Positions 26,118 through 35,771 are shown, counted from the stretch's first letter. The stretch is DNA of 64,000 bases from Geomonas subterranea (GCF_019063845.1 NZ_CP077683.1:434001-498000); one strand, 5' to 3'. Notes: generated by a model not told the origin, from the letters alone. Numbers and translations: made by a program.

Positions 26118-28190
26118 ATGGCCAAGACAACGAAACCGTTAGGGATCACCGAAGTCGTCCTCAGGGACGCCCACCAGTCCTTGTTCGCGACCCGCCTGCG
26201 CCTGGACGACATGCTTCCCATCGCCGCCAAGCTGGACCAGGTCGGCTATTGGTCGATCGAGATGTGGGGCGGAGCCACCTTCGACTCCTGCATCCGCTTC
26301 CTGGGCGAGGACCCCTGGGAGCGCCTGCGCGAACTGAAGAAGGCGATGCCCAACACGCCGCAGCAGATGCTGTTCCGGGGGCAGAACATCCTGGGCTACC
26401 GCCACTACGCAGACGACGTGGTCGAGAAGTTCGTGGAGCGCTCCGCGGTGAACGGCATCGACGTCTTCCGCGTCTTCGATGCCATGAACGACCCGCGCAA
26501 CCTGGACACCGCCATCAAGGCGGTCATCAAGCAGGGCAAGCACGCCCAGGGAACCCTCTCCTACACGGTCAGCCCGGTGGACACCATCCCGAAATGGGTG
26601 GATCTCGCCAGGAAAATCGAGGACATGGGGGCACACTCGCTCTGCATCAAGGACATGGCCGGCCTCATGGCCCCCTACGCCGCCTACGATCTGGTCAAGG
26701 CGCTCAAGAAGGCGATCAAGATCCCCATCCACATGCAGTGCCACGCCACCACCGGCATGTCGACGGCGGCCTACGTGAAGGCGATCGAGGCGGGGGTCGA
26801 AAACGTCGACACCTCCATCTCCTCCATGAGCATGACCTACGGCCATTCCCCCACCGAGACGCTGGCCGCCATCTTCGCGGACACCGACAAGGCCACCGGC
26901 CTCGACACGGTGCTCCTGCAGGAAATCGCCGACTACTTCACCGTGGTGCGTAAGAAATACGCCAAGTTCGAGGGCTCCCTCAAAGGGGTCGACGCCCGCA
27001 TCATCACCGCGCAGGTCCCGGGCGGCATGCTCACCAACATGGAGAGCCAGTTGAAGGAGCAGAACGCCGGGCACAAGATGGACCTGGTGCTGGCCGAGAT
27101 CCCGAAAGTCCGCGAGGACCTGGGCATGATCCCGCTGGTCACCCCGACCTCGCAGATCGTCGGCACCCAGGCCGTCATCAACGTCCTGACCGGCGAGCGC
27201 TACAAGTCGATGACCAAGGAGACCGCCGCAGTCCTCAAAGGGGAGTACGGCGCCACCTCCGCTCCGGTGAACAAGGAGCTGCAGCAGAAGGTGCTGGCAG
27301 GCGCCGATCCGATCACCTGCCGCCCGGCCGATCTTCTCATCGCCGAGATGGACAAGCTCACCGAGGAACTGCGCGCCCTCTCCAAGGAGAAGAACCTGAA
27401 GTTCGGCGACCACGAGGTGGAGGACGTGCTCACCTACGCCCTGTTCCAGCAGGTGGGTCTCAAGTTCCTGGAGCATCGCGACAATCCCGAGATGTTTGAG
27501 CCTGTGCCGACCGCCGAGGATGCGGCCCCCAAGAAAGCGGCGGCAGCCGAAGTCACCGGCGGCGACACCTACACCGTCACCGGCGGCGGCCAGACCTTCG
27601 TGGTGCAGGTGGCGAAGGCAACCGGTGCGGCCGCAGCCGCAGCCGCGGCAGCCTCAGCCGTGGGTGGCAGCGCCCCGGCAGCAGCCCCGGCCGCAGCCGC
27701 CGGCAAGACCGTCGTCTCGCCCCTGGCTGGCAATGTCTGGAAGATCGAATGCGAGCCGGGCCAGCAGGTGCAGGAAGGTGATCTGCTCCTGATCCTGGAG
27801 GCGATGAAGATGGAGAACGAGATCTTCGCCGACCGCGACGGCATCGTGGGCGCCATCCATATCGAGGAAGGTACCGCCGTCGACATCGGCGCCGCATTGG
27901 TCACCATCATCGGCGAGGGTGATGCGCAGGCCGCCGCCTCGGCCCCGGCCGCAGCTGCCGCAGTCGCCGCTCCCGCCGAAGGTGGCGTCGTCGCCCCCTT
28001 GGCCGGCAACGTCTGGAAGATTGAGGTCGAGCAGGGGCAGGCGGTCCAGGCCGGCGATCTGCTCCTGATCCTGGAAGCCATGAAGATGGAGAACGAGATC
28101 TTCGCCGAGAAGGACGGTGTCGTCGGCCAGATCATGATCCAGGAAGGAAACGCCGTCGACATCGGCCAACTCCTGCTGGTCGTTCAGTAA
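26118..28190 (+). CDS. OadA/5S-type carboxyltransferase with two biotinyl domains
   Basis: Protein of 690 aa, longer than OadA (about 600 aa). HMGL-like TIM barrel at about 10-270 with D17 (LRDAHQS) and the carboxybiotin lysine K178 (LCIKDMAG), then the PYC_OADA domain to about 465. Two Ala/Pro-rich linkers each lead to a biotinyl domain with EAMKMEN (near residues 560 and 657). The barrel metal motif is H205-M-Q207-C-H209, where Vibrio OadA has His at 207 and 209. The barrel acts on pyruvate/oxaloacetate. Coupled with the GcdA-like protein upstream, a soluble transcarboxylase (glutaconyl-CoA plus pyruvate to crotonyl-CoA plus oxaloacetate) fits; pyruvate carboxylase subunit B is the alternative, but no biotin carboxylase gene lies here. 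Confidence 0.85.
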   Translation: MAKTTKPLGITEVVLRDAHQSLFATRLRLDDMLPIAAKLDQVGYWSIEMWGGATFDSCIRFLGEDPWERLRELKKAMPNTPQQMLFRGQNILGYRHYADDVVEKFVERSAVNGIDVFRVFDAMNDPRNLDTAIKAVIKQGKHAQGTLSYTVSPVDTIPKWVDLARKIEDMGAHSLCIKDMAGLMAPYAAYDLVKALKKAIKIPIHMQCHATTGMSTAAYVKAIEAGVENVDTSISSMSMTYGHSPTETLAAIFADTDKATGLDTVLLQEIADYFTVVRKKYAKFEGSLKGVDARIITAQVPGGMLTNMESQLKEQNAGHKMDLVLAEIPKVREDLGMIPLVTPTSQIVGTQAVINVLTGERYKSMTKETAAVLKGEYGATSAPVNKELQQKVLAGADPITCRPADLLIAEMDKLTEELRALSKEKNLKFGDHEVEDVLTYALFQQVGLKFLEHRDNPEMFEPVPTAEDAAPKKAAAAEVTGGDTYTVTGGGQTFVVQVAKATGAAAAAAAAASAVGGSAPAAAPAAAAGKTVVSPLAGNVWKIECEPGQQVQEGDLLLILEAMKMENEIFADRDGIVGAIHIEEGTAVDIGAALVTIIGEGDAQAAASAPAAAAAVAAPAEGGVVAPLAGNVWKIEVEQGQAVQAGDLLLILEAMKMENEIFAEKDGVVGQIMIQEGNAVDIGQLLLVVQ

Positions 28191-28196
28191 AGAAAA

Positions 28197-28250
28197 GCTC
28201 CCTCTCCCTCTGGGAGAGGGTACGTCTCGACTTTCCTTTCCCAAAGGGAG
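28197..28250. repeat. Palindromic repeat
   Basis: CTCCCTCTCCCTCTGGGAGAGGG at about 28199-28221 followed by TTCCTTTCCCAAAGGGAGG. Lies between the OadA-like gene and malic enzyme. Confidence 0.7.
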
Positions 28251-28303
28251 GCTAAGTCACCGATCCTGTTGTCAATGCCACTTGCCTTGAAGGGGATGCT
28301 GCT

Positions 28304-30646
28304 ATGAAGAAGATGTCTGATGCACTGCAATACCACGCCACAGGTCGCAAGGGGAAGATCGAGGTTATCGCCACTAAGCCCTGCCAGACCGCCCAGGACC
28401 TGTCATTGGCCTATTCGCCCGGCGTCGCCGAGCCCTGCCTCGCCATCGAGCAAAACCCCGAGGATGCCTACCAGTACACCGCCAAGGGAAACCTGGTGGC
28501 GGTGGTCTCCAACGGCACCGCGGTCCTTGGCCTTGGCAACATCGGCGCCCTCGCGGGGAAGCCGGTCATGGAAGGGAAGGGGGTCCTCTTCAAGCGCTTC
28601 GCCGACGTCGACGTCTTCGACATCGAACTTAACAGCGAGGACCCGGACGAGATCATCAGGGCCTGTCAGCTGCTCGAGCCGACCTTCGGCGGCATCAACC
28701 TCGAGGACATCAAGGCACCCGAGTGCTTCTACATCGAAGAAGAACTCAAGAAGACCATGAACATCCCGGTCTTCCACGACGACCAGCACGGCACGGCTAT
28801 CATCTCGGCGGCCGGGCTGATAAACGCCCTGCACCTCGTGGGTAAGAAGATCGACGAGGTGAAGATAGTGGTGAACGGCGCCGGCGCATCGGCTAATGCC
28901 TGCGTCAACCTCGCCCTGTCGCTTGGCCTCAAGCTGGAAAACCTCATCATGTGCGACACCAAGGGGGTGATCTTCAAGGGCAGAACGGAGGGGATGAACA
29001 AGTACAAGGAGCGTTTCGCCGCCGATACCCCGCTGCGGACGCTGGAAGAGGCGGCGGTCGGCTGCGACGTCATGTACGGCCTCTCCTCCAAGGGGGCCAT
29101 CACTCCGGCGATGGTGCGCAGCATGGCGCCCAACCCGATCATCTTCGCCATGGCGAACCCCGACCCGGAGATCACCCCGGAGGAGGCGCACGCGGTCCGC
29201 GGGGACGTCCTGATCGCCACCGGGCGCTCTGACTATCCGAACCAGGTCAACAACGTCCTGGGCTTCCCCTTCATCTTCCGCGGCGCTCTCGACGTGCGGG
29301 CCACGACCATAAACGAGGAGATGAAAAAGGCGGCGGTCTTCGCGCTGGCCGAACTTGCCCGCGAGGAATGCCCCGATTCCGTCTGCCGCGCCTACGGCAA
29401 CGTCAAATTCAGCTTCGGTCGCGACTACATCATCCCGAAACCGTTCGATCCCCGGGCCCTTTTGCGAGTCGCCCCCGCGATAGCGAAGGCGGCAATGGAT
29501 TCGGGCGTGGCGCGCCAGCCCATCGCCGACATGAACAAGTACGTGGAGCATCTGGAGTCCCTGCAGGGGAAGTCCAAGGAAACGCTGCGCCAGATCATCA
29601 ACAAGGCCAAGAGCGACCCGAAGACGGTGGTTTTCCCGGAAGGGGAGAACGAGAAGGTCCTGCGCGCGGCCCAGATGCTGGTGGAGCAGGGGATAGCGCG
29701 ACCGATCCTGCTCGGGAACGAGGACAAGATCCGCTGCACGCTCAAGTCGCTGGAGATCGACCTCAACGGCGGCGTCACCATCATCGACCCGGCCAACTAC
29801 GAGAACCTCGAGTCGTACGCAAATGAGCTGTTCCTGCTCAGGCAGAGAAAGGGGCTCACCCTCTCCGAGAGCCGCCGGCTCATGGCCCGCAAGTCGCGCA
29901 CACACTTCGGCTGCATGATGGTGCGCCGGGGCGACGCGGACGCGCTCTTGGCCGGCGTCGATGCCAACTACGCCGATACCATCCGTCCCGCCCTGCAGGT
30001 GATCGGCAAGCAGGAAGGGCTCTCCAGCGTACACGGCCTCTACATGATGGTCTTCAAGCAGGAGATCTACTTCCTTGCCGACACGACCGTCTGCATCGAC
30101 CCGGACGCGGCGGAGCTTGCCGAGACGGCGATCCTTGCCGCGGAGAAGGCGCGTATGCTCGAGATCGAACCGAGCGTCGCCATGCTCTCCATGTCGAACT
30201 TCGGTTCGGTGCGGCACCCGCAGGCCGACCGGGTGCGAAGCGCCGTTGAGATGGTTAAAAAGAGGGCCCCCGGGCTCGACATCGACGGGGAGATGCAGGC
30301 GGACACCGCCGTGGTCTCCGAGCTGCTGCAGGCGAATTTCCCCTTCACGACTCTCAAAAAAGCTGCTAACGTCCTGGTCTTCCCTGACCTCACCTCGGGG
30401 AACATCTGTTACAAGCTCCTGCGCCAGCTGGGGGGGGCGGACGCCATCGGCCCCATCCTCATGGGGATGAACAAGCCGGTGCACATCCTGCAACAGGGGG
30501 ACGACGTCTTGGACATCGTCAACATGGCCGCCATCGCCGTGGTCGATGCCCAGAACTGCGGCAGGTCGGCCACCGCGGCCGGTGCGCCGGCAACCAGGAA
30601 GGCCCATCCTGCCCCCACGTCCGAGGGGGTCTTCGCCGGGGCCTGA
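28304..30646 (+). CDS. maeB: NADP-type malic enzyme with phosphotransacetylase-like domain (MaeB)
   Basis: Protein of 780 aa. Malic N-terminal domain ([27 protein letters not shown]), NAD(P)-binding domain ([17 protein letters not shown]) to about residue 425, then a PTA_PTB domain ([20 protein letters not shown] ... [29 protein letters not shown]) characteristic of MaeB, where it is usually regulatory. It converts malate to pyruvate, CO2 and NAD(P)H. AAGGGGA precedes the ATG. Position right after the candidate transcarboxylase suggests it recycles C4 acid to pyruvate, closing a pyruvate/oxaloacetate/malate loop. This coupling is inferred. Confidence 0.92.
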   Translation: MKKMSDALQYHATGRKGKIEVIATKPCQTAQDLSLAYSPGVAEPCLAIEQNPEDAYQYTAKGNLVAVVSNGTAVLGLGNIGALAGKPVMEGKGVLFKRFADVDVFDIELNSEDPDEIIRACQLLEPTFGGINLEDIKAPECFYIEEELKKTMNIPVFHDDQHGTAIISAAGLINALHLVGKKIDEVKIVVNGAGASANACVNLALSLGLKLENLIMCDTKGVIFKGRTEGMNKYKERFAADTPLRTLEEAAVGCDVMYGLSSKGAITPAMVRSMAPNPIIFAMANPDPEITPEEAHAVRGDVLIATGRSDYPNQVNNVLGFPFIFRGALDVRATTINEEMKKAAVFALAELAREECPDSVCRAYGNVKFSFGRDYIIPKPFDPRALLRVAPAIAKAAMDSGVARQPIADMNKYVEHLESLQGKSKETLRQIINKAKSDPKTVVFPEGENEKVLRAAQMLVEQGIARPILLGNEDKIRCTLKSLEIDLNGGVTIIDPANYENLESYANELFLLRQRKGLTLSESRRLMARKSRTHFGCMMVRRGDADALLAGVDANYADTIRPALQVIGKQEGLSSVHGLYMMVFKQEIYFLADTTVCIDPDAAELAETAILAAEKARMLEIEPSVAMLSMSNFGSVRHPQADRVRSAVEMVKKRAPGLDIDGEMQADTAVVSELLQANFPFTTLKKAANVLVFPDLTSGNICYKLLRQLGGADAIGPILMGMNKPVHILQQGDDVLDIVNMAAIAVVDAQNCGRSATAAGAPATRKAHPAPTSEGVFAGA

Positions 30647-30656
30647 GGAGGCGTTC

Positions 30657-31514
30657 ATGATGCCCGCGCACGAACAGATGAGAGCAGCCGCCGCTGTGGC
30701 CGGCCACTACCGTTCACCGGACCTCGAAGAAAGCGTCCTGGCGGCGCTGGTCGCGGCGGGAAAGGACCCGGACCGGCTACGGCCAGAAGATCTGGCTGCA
30801 ATCGACGAATTCCACGTGCGCGGTGCCGCGGCCACCAGGGAACTCGCGGCGGCGCTGGATCCTCGGCCGGGGCTGCGGGTTCTCGATGTTGGCTGCGGGC
30901 TGGGAGGGGCGTCGCGCTACCTCGCCGGCCATTTCGACTGCCACGTCACTGGCGTCGACCAAAGTTCCGACTACTGCGCGGCGGCGAGGATGCTCGCGAA
31001 AAGGCTCGGGATGGGTGCCAAGGTCGTCTACCTTCACGCAAACGCGCTGACGCTCCCCTTCGGGCACGGGATCTTCGACGTGGTCTGGACCCAGCACGTC
31101 TCGATGAACATCGACGACAAGCGCCGTTTTTACCGCGAGGTCCGTCGCGTGCTGGCGCCGGGTGGAAGGCTTGCCTGCTACGAGGTGCTATCGGGGCCGG
31201 GAGGCGAGGTATGTTTCCCGGTGCCGTGGGCGCGGGACCCGTCGGGGAGCTTCCTGGTAAACCAGCAGGGGTTTCGCCGGCTCCTCGGCGAGGCGGGATT
31301 CCAGACCTTGCTTTGGAAGGACGTGACAGAGGAGGGGCTTGCCTGGTTTCGCGGCAGGCAGCAGAAGAGCAGCGGCGCACCTCGCAACCCTTTCGGGCTG
31401 CAGTTGCTGCTCGGTAACGATTTCCCCCTGATGACCGAAAACCAGCTGCGCAACCTGGAAGAACAGCGGATCACCCTGGTGCAGGGAATTTTCCAGGCGC
31501 CGGGAGGGAGATGA
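30657..31514 (+). CDS. Class I SAM-dependent methyltransferase
   Basis: Protein of 285 aa from ATG 30657 (GAGGAGG upstream, only 10 bp after maeB). The SAM-binding motif I is LRVLDVGCGLGGASRYLA and the post-motifs include VTGVDQSS, LTLPFGHGIFDVVWTQHVSMNI and VLAPGGRLACYEVL. It resembles ubiquinone/menaquinone or sarcosine-type small-molecule methyltransferases, but the substrate is not identifiable. The frame is open 37 codons upstream, overlapping maeB. Its place inside a catabolic operon is unexpected. Confidence 0.85.
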   Translation: MMPAHEQMRAAAAVAGHYRSPDLEESVLAALVAAGKDPDRLRPEDLAAIDEFHVRGAAATRELAAALDPRPGLRVLDVGCGLGGASRYLAGHFDCHVTGVDQSSDYCAAARMLAKRLGMGAKVVYLHANALTLPFGHGIFDVVWTQHVSMNIDDKRRFYREVRRVLAPGGRLACYEVLSGPGGEVCFPVPWARDPSGSFLVNQQGFRRLLGEAGFQTLLWKDVTEEGLAWFRGRQQKSSGAPRNPFGLQLLLGNDFPLMTENQLRNLEEQRITLVQGIFQAPGGR

Positions 31515-31607
31515 TTTTTCTAACAGCAGGGCAGGGATAGGAGGTTCGCCATGAAAAATGCCGCCAGGAGGTTTTCGCTCTTACCACATCCGAAGGAGGG
31601 GCCGGCC

Positions 31608-32414
31608 ATGCCGCAGCTCAAGGATTGCACCCTGACCCTGGAGGACCGGGTCGCAGTTCTGACGTTCCAGCGCGACGATGTCCGCAATGCCCTCACCGGA
31701 ACCGCCCTCGCCGAAGACATCATCACCACCATCAACTGGGTAAACGCGGAAGATTGCGTCTCCGTCCTGGTCATGACCGGCGCCGGATCGGCGTTTTCCT
31801 CCGGCGGAAACGTGAAGGAGATGCAAGCTCAAAGCGGCATTTTCGGCGGCTCGCCGGTCCAGGTCCAGGACAAGTACCGCCGCGGCATCCAGCAGATCCC
31901 GCTTCTGCTGCACAAGGCCGAGATCCCCGTCATCGCCGCGATCAACGGTCCTGCCATCGGGGCCGGATTCGACCTTGCCAACATGTGCGACATCCGCATC
32001 GCCTCCACCCGCGCCAAGGTCGGAGAGACCTTCATAAACCTCGGCATCACCCCCGGCGACGGCGGAGCCTGGTTCATGCAGCGGCTTTTGGGGTACCAGC
32101 GGGCCGCCGAGCTCATCTTCACCGGGCGTGTGATCGACGCCGCCGAGGCGCTGAAGCTCGGCATCTTCCTCGAGGTGGTCGATCCGGAGGAACTCCTGCC
32201 GCGCACCATGGAGCTGGCGCGCGAGATCGCCTCCAAGCCCCCCGTGACGCTCAGGCTCACCAAGCGGATGATGAAGCTCGCCCAGAGAAGCGATCTTCCC
32301 GACTTCCTCGACCTCTGCGCCTGCTTCCAGTCCTTCGCGCATCATACCGAGGACCACCTGGAGGCGGTCGACGCCTTCCTGGAGAAGCGGAAGCCCACCT
32401 ACAAGGGGCGCTGA
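31608..32414 (+). CDS. Enoyl-CoA hydratase/isomerase (crotonase) family
   Basis: Crotonase of 268 aa from ATG 31608 (GAAGGAGG at 31592-31599). An in-frame ATG at 31551 also has AGGAGG before it and would add 19 residues of no recognisable family sequence. The oxyanion-hole segments are GAGSAFSSGGNVKEM and NGPAIGAGFDLANMCDIRIAS; the second acidic position falls in GETFINLGITPGDGG. It could be the cyclohexa-1,5-diene-1-carbonyl-CoA hydratase or a chain-shortening hydratase; a second crotonase at 35784 fits crotonyl-CoA hydration better. Confidence 0.82.
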   Translation: MPQLKDCTLTLEDRVAVLTFQRDDVRNALTGTALAEDIITTINWVNAEDCVSVLVMTGAGSAFSSGGNVKEMQAQSGIFGGSPVQVQDKYRRGIQQIPLLLHKAEIPVIAAINGPAIGAGFDLANMCDIRIASTRAKVGETFINLGITPGDGGAWFMQRLLGYQRAAELIFTGRVIDAAEALKLGIFLEVVDPEELLPRTMELAREIASKPPVTLRLTKRMMKLAQRSDLPDFLDLCACFQSFAHHTEDHLEAVDAFLEKRKPTYKGR

Positions 32415-32415
32415 C

Positions 32416-33309
32416 ATGAGCGTATCGGAGACAACGACGGGTAACGGGGGAGCCGGCGCCGGGATCATCGACGTCCATGCCCACTGCTTCACCTCGAAGA
32501 ACCTGGCGGCGGACGTCGCCCGGCAACTGGCGCGACTTCGGGAGCGCGGGATCACCCACGTGGCCGTGGCAGGGATGGTGAACGACCGCTGCGATGCGAA
32601 GCAGATCTGGGGGCTCGTTCCCGACTGGGTGGAAAACCGGGGTGACGGCCTCTTCGATGAGGCCCACGATCTCCTGGAGCACGCCCGGCTTTCCAAAGGG
32701 GCCATCGTCCCGCTGCTTGACACCCGTTACCTTTGGGGAGACGTCTCCGGCGCCTTGGGGCGGTATCTGAGGCAGGGGTTCCGCGGCATCAAGGGGATCT
32801 ATCTCCCCGACTCCGGGAATGACCTGGGCGTGAAGGGTGTGCCGGATACCTTCGGCATCACGGTGGCCGAGTACCGCAAGAGGGAATGGGAGATCTTCTC
32901 CTTCGCCGAGGCGAACGACCTCCCGGTCCTGTACCACATCGATGCCAGGCGCTACGGCGACACCATGGCGGCCCTTCTGGCCGACTTCCCGAGGGTGCGC
33001 GTGAACTTTCCCCATTTCGGGATCGGCAGGAAGGCCTTCAGCCCGTTCCTTGACCGCTACCCCAACCTGTTCACCGACTTCTCGGGGCTTCTCCCGCACA
33101 TGAGGGAGAACCGGGCGAGCTACCGCGACTTCATCCTGCAGTACCATGACCGGGTCTGCTTCGGGAGCGACGCCATCCTCTACAAGGTCGAGGGCTCCGC
33201 TCATTACCTGGACGCGCTGCACGACCTGGGGCTTTCCGAAGAGGTGCTGCACAAGGTGTGTGTCGAGAACCCGCACCGACTGATGGGGAGTGCACTCCGG
33301 AGCGCTTGA
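32416..33309 (+). CDS. Amidohydrolase-2 family protein (second copy in island)
   Basis: Protein of 297 aa of the same family as the gene at 1412 but with little direct similarity. The metal motif is H21-A-H23 (IIDVHAHCF); VLYHIDARRYG, VNFPHFGIG and CFGSDAIL supply the remaining ligand positions. Start ATG one base after the preceding stop, so translationally coupled to the crotonase. The reaction is unknown; hydrolysis or decarboxylation of an alicyclic or aromatic acid would be typical for the family. Confidence 0.75.
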   Translation: MSVSETTTGNGGAGAGIIDVHAHCFTSKNLAADVARQLARLRERGITHVAVAGMVNDRCDAKQIWGLVPDWVENRGDGLFDEAHDLLEHARLSKGAIVPLLDTRYLWGDVSGALGRYLRQGFRGIKGIYLPDSGNDLGVKGVPDTFGITVAEYRKREWEIFSFAEANDLPVLYHIDARRYGDTMAALLADFPRVRVNFPHFGIGRKAFSPFLDRYPNLFTDFSGLLPHMRENRASYRDFILQYHDRVCFGSDAILYKVEGSAHYLDALHDLGLSEEVLHKVCVENPHRLMGSALRSA

Positions 33310-33640
33310 TCAGCCCTGGTCTTTGCCGCATGCGTCCGGATTTCCTGCCCGGTGGGAGGGTAGGGGAGGGCGCGGGATGTTTTCACATAAAAAATCCCCT
33401 CACCCTGACCCTCTCCCAGAGGGAGAGGGGACCGGTGAAAAACCTTGGGGCGGTTGCCCAGGCGTCCCCGCCCCCGGAGGGGGAGGGACAGGGAGGGGCT
33501 CTGTGTCTTTCCCCCTCCTGGCCTCCCCCTCCTGGCCTCCCCCCTCCTGGGGGAGGTATCGAGTTTCCCCTTACCTGATACCTTCCGGCGGTGGAGCCGG
33601 TAGGCATGTTTCTCTAAAAAAGAAATTGCTGTAACACCGT
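33310..33640. repeat. Repeat tract before the beta-oxidation operon
   Basis: About 330 bp without a gene. Holds CTCACCCTGACCCTCTCCCAGAGGGAGAGGGG near 33400-33431, CCCCGCCCCCGGAGGGGGAGGG near 33466-33487 and CCTCCCCCCTCCTGGGGGAGG near 33536-33556. Short open frames here repeat the unit and are not credible. Confidence 0.8.
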
Positions 33641-33652
33641 TCTCTTTTTTTG

Positions 33653-33679
33653 TTGACAGTAAAATGGTATTGTAGTACC
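33653..33679 (+). promoter_or_regulatory. Promoter with GGTA-N6-TACC operator before the thiolase operon
   Basis: TTGACA (33653-33658), 7 nt, GGTA (33666-33669) TTGTAG TACC (33676-33679). Aligning with 9521 gives identity at TTGACAGTAAA, GGTAT, TACC, ATTTA and CAAC, i.e. most of a 38-bp stretch, although the downstream genes are unrelated. This strongly indicates a shared regulator. Confidence 0.78.
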
Positions 33680-33738
33680 TATTTACCAACTAGCGACGGA
33701 GCGGCTCCATGGAACGCCGCACCAAGAGGAGAAACACC

Positions 33739-34926
33739 ATGTCCGAGGTCTACCTTGTCGAAGCTTTGAGAACACCGTTGGGATCCTTTGGAGGCGCTCT
33801 TTCCGATGTGGAGGCCCCGCGTCTTGCCGCAACGGTGATGAAGGAAATCCTGCAGCGTACCGGGCTCCCGGCTGACGCTGTCGACGAGGTCATCGTCGGG
33901 CAGGTCCTCTCCGGCGGCAGCGGCCAGGCCCCGGCCAGGCAGGCGCTGCGTTACGCGGGACTCCCCGACAACGTCCCGGCCCTGACCATCAACAAGGTCT
34001 GCGGTTCGGGGTTGAAGGCGATCATGCTCGGCGCGGGCTCGATCCGGCTGGGTGACGCCGAGGTGGTGCTGGCGGGCGGCATGGAGAACATGTCCCTCGC
34101 TCCGTACGCGCTCAGCAAGGGTCGCTACGGCTACCGGATGGGGAACGCCGAGATGCTCGACCTCCTGGTCCATGACGGCCTCATCGACCCCTACAGCGGC
34201 AGCCACATGGGGGTGATCGCCGAGGCGAGCGCCGAGAAGAACGGCATCAGCCGCTCCACCCAGGACACCTACGCCCTCGCCTCCTACATGAAGGCGCAGG
34301 CGGCGCAGACGGACGGGGTGTTCGCGGACGAGATCGTGCCGGTCACCAAGAAGGGCCGCGGCGGCGAGGTGGTGGTCAAGGACGACGAGGAGCCGTTCAA
34401 GGTCGACTTCAAGAAACTCCCCGAGCTCCGCGCCGCCTTCAAGAAGGAAGGGACCATCACCGCGGGGAACGCCTCGACCATCAACGACGGCGCCGGCATG
34501 ACCCTTCTGGCCAGTGCCGCTGCGGTGAAGAAACATGGGCTGAAGCCCAAGGCCCGCCTGGTGGCCTACGCTACCAACAGCGTCCACCCCGACGACTTCA
34601 CCGAGGCGCCGGTAGGGGCGATCGAGAAGGCGTGCGCAAAGGCCGGCCTTTCCGTCGCCGACATCGATCTCTTCGAGATCAACGAGGCCTTCGCGATGGT
34701 GCCGCTCATCGCCTTCAAAAAGCTCGGCATCGACCCGGAGAAGGTCAACGTGAACGGCGGCGCCGTCGCCATCGGCCACCCCCTGGGTGCCAGCGGCGCC
34801 CGCATCACCGCGACCCTGGTCCGTGAGCTCAAAAAAAGAAAAGCGCGCTACGGTCTCGCCACCCTCTGCATCGGCGGCGGCGAGGCGGTGGCGGTCATCC
34901 TCGAGTCCGTTCAGGAGGCAATATGA
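33739..34926 (+). CDS. Acetyl-CoA acetyltransferase (thiolase)
   Basis: Thiolase of 395 aa from [20 protein letters not shown] (AAGAGGAG upstream; the frame is open 10 codons earlier). Active residues: C88 in [10 protein letters not shown], the [11 protein letters not shown] histidine and the C-terminal CIGGGEAVA cysteine. It begins an operon with 3-hydroxyacyl-CoA dehydrogenase and crotonase, so acetoacetyl-CoA to two acetyl-CoA is the likely step. Its last codons overlap the next gene by 4 bp. Confidence 0.93.
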   Translation: MSEVYLVEALRTPLGSFGGALSDVEAPRLAATVMKEILQRTGLPADAVDEVIVGQVLSGGSGQAPARQALRYAGLPDNVPALTINKVCGSGLKAIMLGAGSIRLGDAEVVLAGGMENMSLAPYALSKGRYGYRMGNAEMLDLLVHDGLIDPYSGSHMGVIAEASAEKNGISRSTQDTYALASYMKAQAAQTDGVFADEIVPVTKKGRGGEVVVKDDEEPFKVDFKKLPELRAAFKKEGTITAGNASTINDGAGMTLLASAAAVKKHGLKPKARLVAYATNSVHPDDFTEAPVGAIEKACAKAGLSVADIDLFEINEAFAMVPLIAFKKLGIDPEKVNVNGGAVAIGHPLGASGARITATLVRELKKRKARYGLATLCIGGGEAVAVILESVQEAI

Positions 34927-35771
34927 TCAGGAAGGTTGGTGTTCTCGGCGCAGGGCAGATGGGGAGCGGCATAGCGCAGGTCCTGGCCCGGTATGAAACC
35001 GAGGTGCTCCTCTACGACATCGCGCAGCCGCAGCTCGACAGGGCACTCGCCGGCATCGCGAAGAACCTGGACCGCCAGGTGCAGAAAGGGGAGCTCGCCG
35101 CTGAAGCGGTGCAGCAGATCCTCAAGCGCATCGTCGCCACGCAGAAGATGGACGACCTCTCCGGTTGCGACCTGGCCATCGAGGCGGTCACCGAGAAGGA
35201 GTCGCTCAAGCTGGAGATCTTCCGGCAGCTCGACAAGGTGGTGAAGAAAGACGCCATCCTCGCCTCAAACACCTCCTCCATCCCGATCACCAGGATCGCG
35301 GCGGTGACCGGGCGGCAGGACAAGGTGATCGGCATGCATTTCATGAATCCCGTGCCGGTCATGAAGCTGGTCGAGGTGATCCGCGGGCTTGCCACCAGCG
35401 ACGAGACCTTCGCGGCGACCTCCTCGCTCGTGGCCAGGCTGCAGAAGGAGATGGCGGTCTCCGCCGACTACCCCGGCTTCATCGTGAACCGCATCCTCAT
35501 CCCGATGATCAACGAGGCGGCGTTCGCCCTGTTCGAGGGGATCGCCACGGTCGAGGACATCGACAAGGCGATGAAGCTCGGCACCAACCAGCCCATGGGG
35601 CCACTCACGCTGGCCGACTTCATCGGGCTCGACACCTGCCTGGCCATCATGGAGGTCCTGTACCAGGGGTTCAAGGATCCCAAGTACCGTCCCTGCCCGC
35701 TGCTCGTGAAGAAGGTCGAGGCAGGCTATCTCGGCAGGAAGTCCGGCAGGGGCTTCTACAACTACGCCTAA
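34923..35771 (+). CDS. 3-hydroxyacyl-CoA (3-hydroxybutyryl-CoA) dehydrogenase
   Basis: NAD-dependent dehydrogenase of 282 aa, full length for the Hbd family. Rossmann motif GVLGAGQMGSGIAQVLA at the N-terminus; the catalytic His-Glu region is IGMHFMNPVPVMKLVEVI; SADYPGFIVNRILIPMINEAAF and GPLTLADFIGLDT mark the C-terminal domain. Overlaps the thiolase stop (ATGA). Oxidises 3-hydroxybutyryl-CoA, and possibly 3-hydroxypimelyl-CoA, in the route to acetyl-CoA. Confidence 0.94.
   Translation: MIRKVGVLGAGQMGSGIAQVLARYETEVLLYDIAQPQLDRALAGIAKNLDRQVQKGELAAEAVQQILKRIVATQKMDDLSGCDLAIEAVTEKESLKLEIFRQLDKVVKKDAILASNTSSIPITRIAAVTGRQDKVIGMHFMNPVPVMKLVEVIRGLATSDETFAATSSLVARLQKEMAVSADYPGFIVNRILIPMINEAAFALFEGIATVEDIDKAMKLGTNQPMGPLTLADFIGLDTCLAIMEVLYQGFKDPKYRPCPLLVKKVEAGYLGRKSGRGFYNYA

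Noticed and set aside
28403-30658. Long minus-strand open frame opposite maeB (751 codons), and similar ones at 36319-38754 and 62417-63976
   Set aside because: All mirror well-identified plus-strand genes and show compositionally biased, motif-free translations.
33258-33634. Short plus-strand open frames before the thiolase operon
   Set aside because: They lie in palindromic repeats and encode repeat-derived Pro/Gly-rich peptides.
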